A DNA stretch of 64,000 nucleotides from Ensifer adhaerens (GTDB lineage: Bacteria > Pseudomonadota > Alphaproteobacteria > Rhizobiales > Rhizobiaceae). The stretch spans positions 1 to 64,000 of the forward strand of contig NZ_PNFP01000002.1 of NCBI RefSeq assembly GCF_002940685.1. The letters are read 5' to 3'. Numbering within the stretch: the first letter of the stretch is position 1; the number at the start of each line of letters is the position of its first letter. Positions 61,846 through 64,000 of the stretch are shown here, piece after piece. Below the pieces are notes generated by a model. That model was given only the letters and a program-made list of their open reading frames with translations. It did not search any database and had not been told where the DNA came from. The translations under genes were made by a program, and so were the position numbers.

Positions 61846-61876
61846 TACCGATCGGTAAAGTGTTTACCGATTGGTA
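61846..61876. promoter_or_regulatory. Two tandem TetR operators upstream of the HPP gene
   Basis: Palindromes TACCGATCGGTA (61846-61857) and TACCGATTGGTA (61865-61876), 19 bases centre to centre, starting five bases upstream of the HPP start codon. Same face of the helix within two turns, as for paired TetR dimers. Confidence 0.82.
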
Positions 61877-61959
61877 CAGCGCGTTTACGCGAAAGTCAAG
61901 CGAATGGCGCCGGACGGAGAGGAAGTCGCCAATCCGCCCGGCCGTTCCGAGGCTATGCC

Positions 61960-63954
61960 CTACATGAAATCGCGAGGGACGCGCTTTTCGAAGTGCTTCT
62001 CGAAAACCCGTGTTTCGCCTTCATAGGCGACGACTTCGGCCTCGGTGATCCACTCGGCTGCGGTGCAGCGCAACGTCGCGGTCGAGACCGTGCGCACCGA
62101 CCAGCCGTCGCGCCTGGCAATGCAGGTCCATGTCGAAGTGCCGATCATCGACAGCGGATCGTCGGGCGCGATCGACCAGGTCTCGTCGCGGATGTCCTGG
62201 GTGGCAAGGCCGGTGTCCGGGTGCTCGGAAAGGCCGGTGTCCTCGTAGATCCGGTAGTGCGTCATGCCGTGGGTCATGTCGCGCTCGACCGTGCGGCTGG
62301 TGTTGCCGCGCTTCAGTTCCCGGTACTTCGGCAGCGGGTCGGGGTTTTCCGGCTCCGGTACGACGATCTCGCGGTGCGCGCCGAGCAGCGGCAGCGCGAG
62401 CGACAGGCTCGCCGTATCGATCGCAAGGCCGGGATCGGTCGGCTGCGGCAGGATCAGCGGCCAGTAGGCGGTCGACAGCGACACGCGGATGCGATTTCCC
62501 GCGCGGAAGCGGTAGCCGCACGCGTCGAGCGTCAGCGTGATGCGCGTCTTGCGGCCAGGCTCCATCGCGCGCGGGCTGGCATTGCCGTCGCGATGCGAAA
62601 GGTTGAGCACGCCGAAGGCGACGCGGGTGGCGGTGCCATCCGGATGCACGTCGACGAGGCGGACGGCAAGATTGGCGTTTGCGGCCTGGCAGGTGACCTC
62701 GACGGTCAATGTCGGCTGGCCGAGATAGTCGGCGGGTTGAAGCAGCGGCGCCGTCTCGAAGACAAGCGAGCCGATATCGTCGATGCGCTGGTCGCCGGCC
62801 ATTTCGGCATCGGGCTTCAGCGTGAAATACTCGCCGGATGCCGTGCCGGTATCGAGCGGCGATTTCAGGTAGATCTCGCCGACGCCGGTGCCGCCGGCAG
62901 ACGGCGTCAGGCGGCCGTCATGGGAAACGCCGAAAAGCTGCATTTCCGGCTGCGTCCAGGCATCCTTTGCCACCCAGCGGCCGGGATCGCTGTCACGCCT
63001 GAGCGACGGGCGCGGGCCGTCGAGGATGTAGGCGCGCACCTGCGGCCCGTTCTCGGCGCCGTTTTCCTCGTTGCGCAGCCAGCGGTTCCACCAGCGGATC
63101 GCCTCGCCGTGAAAATCGGCGCGCGGCTTGGGGAAGGCGAAATGCGGGTACTTGTGCACCCAGGGGCCGATCAGCGCCTTGGCCCTGCCGCCGAGGCCCT
63201 CGACCGCCTTCAAGGGCGTGTTGCGGTAGCCGTCGGCCCAGCCGGCGATGACGAGTGCCGGGATCTCGACCTTGTCGAAATCCTCGCAAATGGAACCATG
63301 TTGCCAGAAGGCATCGCGGCGCTGGTGTTCCAGCCATTCCTGCATGAAGTAGGGCTCATTCTCCAGCCGTTCCATCCACATTTCCTTCCAGCGGTCGCCG
63401 ACGATATCGGGATCGGGCGAGCGCGACTGGTAGGCAAGCATGGTCGCTGCCCAGGACAACTGGGCGGAGAGGTGGCAGCCGTTCTTGTAGTGGATGTCGT
63501 CGTTGTAGCGATCGACGGTGGAGGCGATGGAGATGACGGCCTTCAGCGCCGGCGGCTTCAAGGCTGCGACCTGGAGGCAGTTGAAGCCGCCCCAGGAGAT
63601 GCCCATCATGCCGACCTTGCCGTTGGACCACGGTTGCGCGGCGATCCATTCGATGATCTCGCAGCCGTCGGAAAGCTCGCGCGGCGTATACTCGCCGTCG
63701 ATGACGCCATCGCTTTCGCCGGAGCCGCGGATATCGACACGCACGCCGGCGATGCCGGCGGCGGCAAAGACCGGATAGGTGGATTCGTCCCGCAGGCTGG
63801 TGCCGCCCTGCTTGCGGTAGGGCAGGTACTCGAGCACCGTCGGGACCGGCTCGGTGTTGGCGCCATCGGGCATCCAGATGCGGGCGGCAAGCACGGTGCC
63901 GTCCTTCAGCCGGATCCATTCGTTTTCGATCAATGTGAATTCACGTTCGGACAT
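61960..63954 (-). CDS. CocE/NonD family hydrolase (X-Pro dipeptidyl-peptidase-like)
   Basis: A 664-residue enzyme. The alpha/beta-hydrolase part (about residues 1-340) has DGTVLAARIWMPDGANTEPV, GIAGVRVDIRGSGESDGVID and the nucleophile in GKVGMMGISWGGFNCLQVAA; acid and His sites are in IAGWADGYRNTP and GPWVHKYPHFAF. The C-terminal jelly-roll shows LTVEVTCQAANANLAVRLVD and RIRVSLSTAYWPLILPQPTD. An extra C-terminal extension of about 100 residues follows (HYRIYEDTGLSEHPDTGLAT), as in the longer rhizobial subgroup. It could be an acyl esterase, amidase or dipeptidase. The start is ATG 63954 (site GGGA); ATG 63972 is possible. Confidence 0.88.
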   Translation of the reverse strand: MSEREFTLIENEWIRLKDGTVLAARIWMPDGANTEPVPTVLEYLPYRKQGGTSLRDESTYPVFAAAGIAGVRVDIRGSGESDGVIDGEYTPRELSDGCEIIEWIAAQPWSNGKVGMMGISWGGFNCLQVAALKPPALKAVISIASTVDRYNDDIHYKNGCHLSAQLSWAATMLAYQSRSPDPDIVGDRWKEMWMERLENEPYFMQEWLEHQRRDAFWQHGSICEDFDKVEIPALVIAGWADGYRNTPLKAVEGLGGRAKALIGPWVHKYPHFAFPKPRADFHGEAIRWWNRWLRNEENGAENGPQVRAYILDGPRPSLRRDSDPGRWVAKDAWTQPEMQLFGVSHDGRLTPSAGGTGVGEIYLKSPLDTGTASGEYFTLKPDAEMAGDQRIDDIGSLVFETAPLLQPADYLGQPTLTVEVTCQAANANLAVRLVDVHPDGTATRVAFGVLNLSHRDGNASPRAMEPGRKTRITLTLDACGYRFRAGNRIRVSLSTAYWPLILPQPTDPGLAIDTASLSLALPLLGAHREIVVPEPENPDPLPKYRELKRGNTSRTVERDMTHGMTHYRIYEDTGLSEHPDTGLATQDIRDETWSIAPDDPLSMIGTSTWTCIARRDGWSVRTVSTATLRCTAAEWITEAEVVAYEGETRVFEKHFEKRVPRDFM

Positions 63955-64000
63955 GTGGTTCCCAGATTCCATCTCTTTGTTCCAACGGACGTGCCGACGC

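Overview
The window reads as chromosomal DNA of a GC-rich alphaproteobacterium of the Rhizobiales, most likely the Ensifer/Sinorhizobium group. The grounds are the roughly 685-residue RpoD with the long acidic insert, the alphaproteobacterial families DUF1194, DUF2066, DUF982 and CbtA/CbtB, an IRO-box-like site upstream of an iron-uptake pair, the many GntR, LysR, Lrp and TetR regulators, and short intergenic palindromes of the rhizobial type. The genus is an inference from protein resemblance; no 16S gene is present. Layout, left half: 1-1430 is the threonine-degradation pair kbl (5' truncated by the window edge) and tdh. 1460-12050 is ordinary chromosome: a GyrI-like protein, a GFA protein, rpoD with its terminator, then small stand-alone genes (GYD, DUF2066, SH3-like, lytic transglycosylase lipoprotein, PhnB-like VOC, DUF1428, YjbQ, NTF2-like, a small secreted protein, a SIMPL protein). 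A tRNA-Ile(CAT) gene lies at 12309-12384. Immediately after it is an accessory-looking stretch (about 12385-15920) with visibly lower GC. It carries two tandem paralogous membrane proteins of unknown function, a conserved leader upstream of each, and an orphan rho-independent terminator. From 15921 on the chromosome resumes: a small lipoprotein, a GH26-like secreted glycosidase, DUF982, a FadR-type regulator, a DUF1194 VWA protein, a glycoamylase and a FhuF-like reductase. A cobalamin riboswitch precedes cbtB-cbtA. Three regulator/target sets follow (TetR with an NmrA-like reductase and DUF1772; ArsR with SRPBCC; TetR next to an enoyl-CoA hydratase), each with a visible dyad operator. Right half: 28.5-34.2 kb has a glyoxalase-like protein, a 47-bp direct repeat, a methionine gamma-lyase-like enzyme divergent from an Lrp regulator, an MscS channel and a membrane alpha/beta hydrolase. 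34.2-43.2 kb is a catabolic cluster for N-methylated amines: a divergent LysR, two overlapping 815-residue FAD/GcvT-type dehydrogenases, a non-pyrrolysine MttB-family methyltransferase and a Rieske oxygenase resembling glycine betaine or stachydrine demethylases. Together these suggest stepwise removal of methyl groups from a betaine with transfer to folate. 45.2-47.2 kb is a siderophore-binding protein plus FhuF reductase behind an IRO-box-like site. 48.2-55.5 kb is a polyamine-type ABC transporter (binding protein, ATPase, two permeases) with a gamma-aminobutyraldehyde-type dehydrogenase and a LysR regulator, arranged like ydcSTUVW of Escherichia coli. The end of the window holds an HSL-type esterase, a periplasmic MsrA, an ACT-domain protein, a second GFA protein, an MFS exporter overlapping an SRPBCC gene, a TetR/HPP pair with a double operator, and a CocE/NonD hydrolase. 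The best candidate for something undescribed is the tandem membrane coiled-coil pair beside the tRNA gene. The methylated-amine cluster is the best candidate for an interesting pathway.
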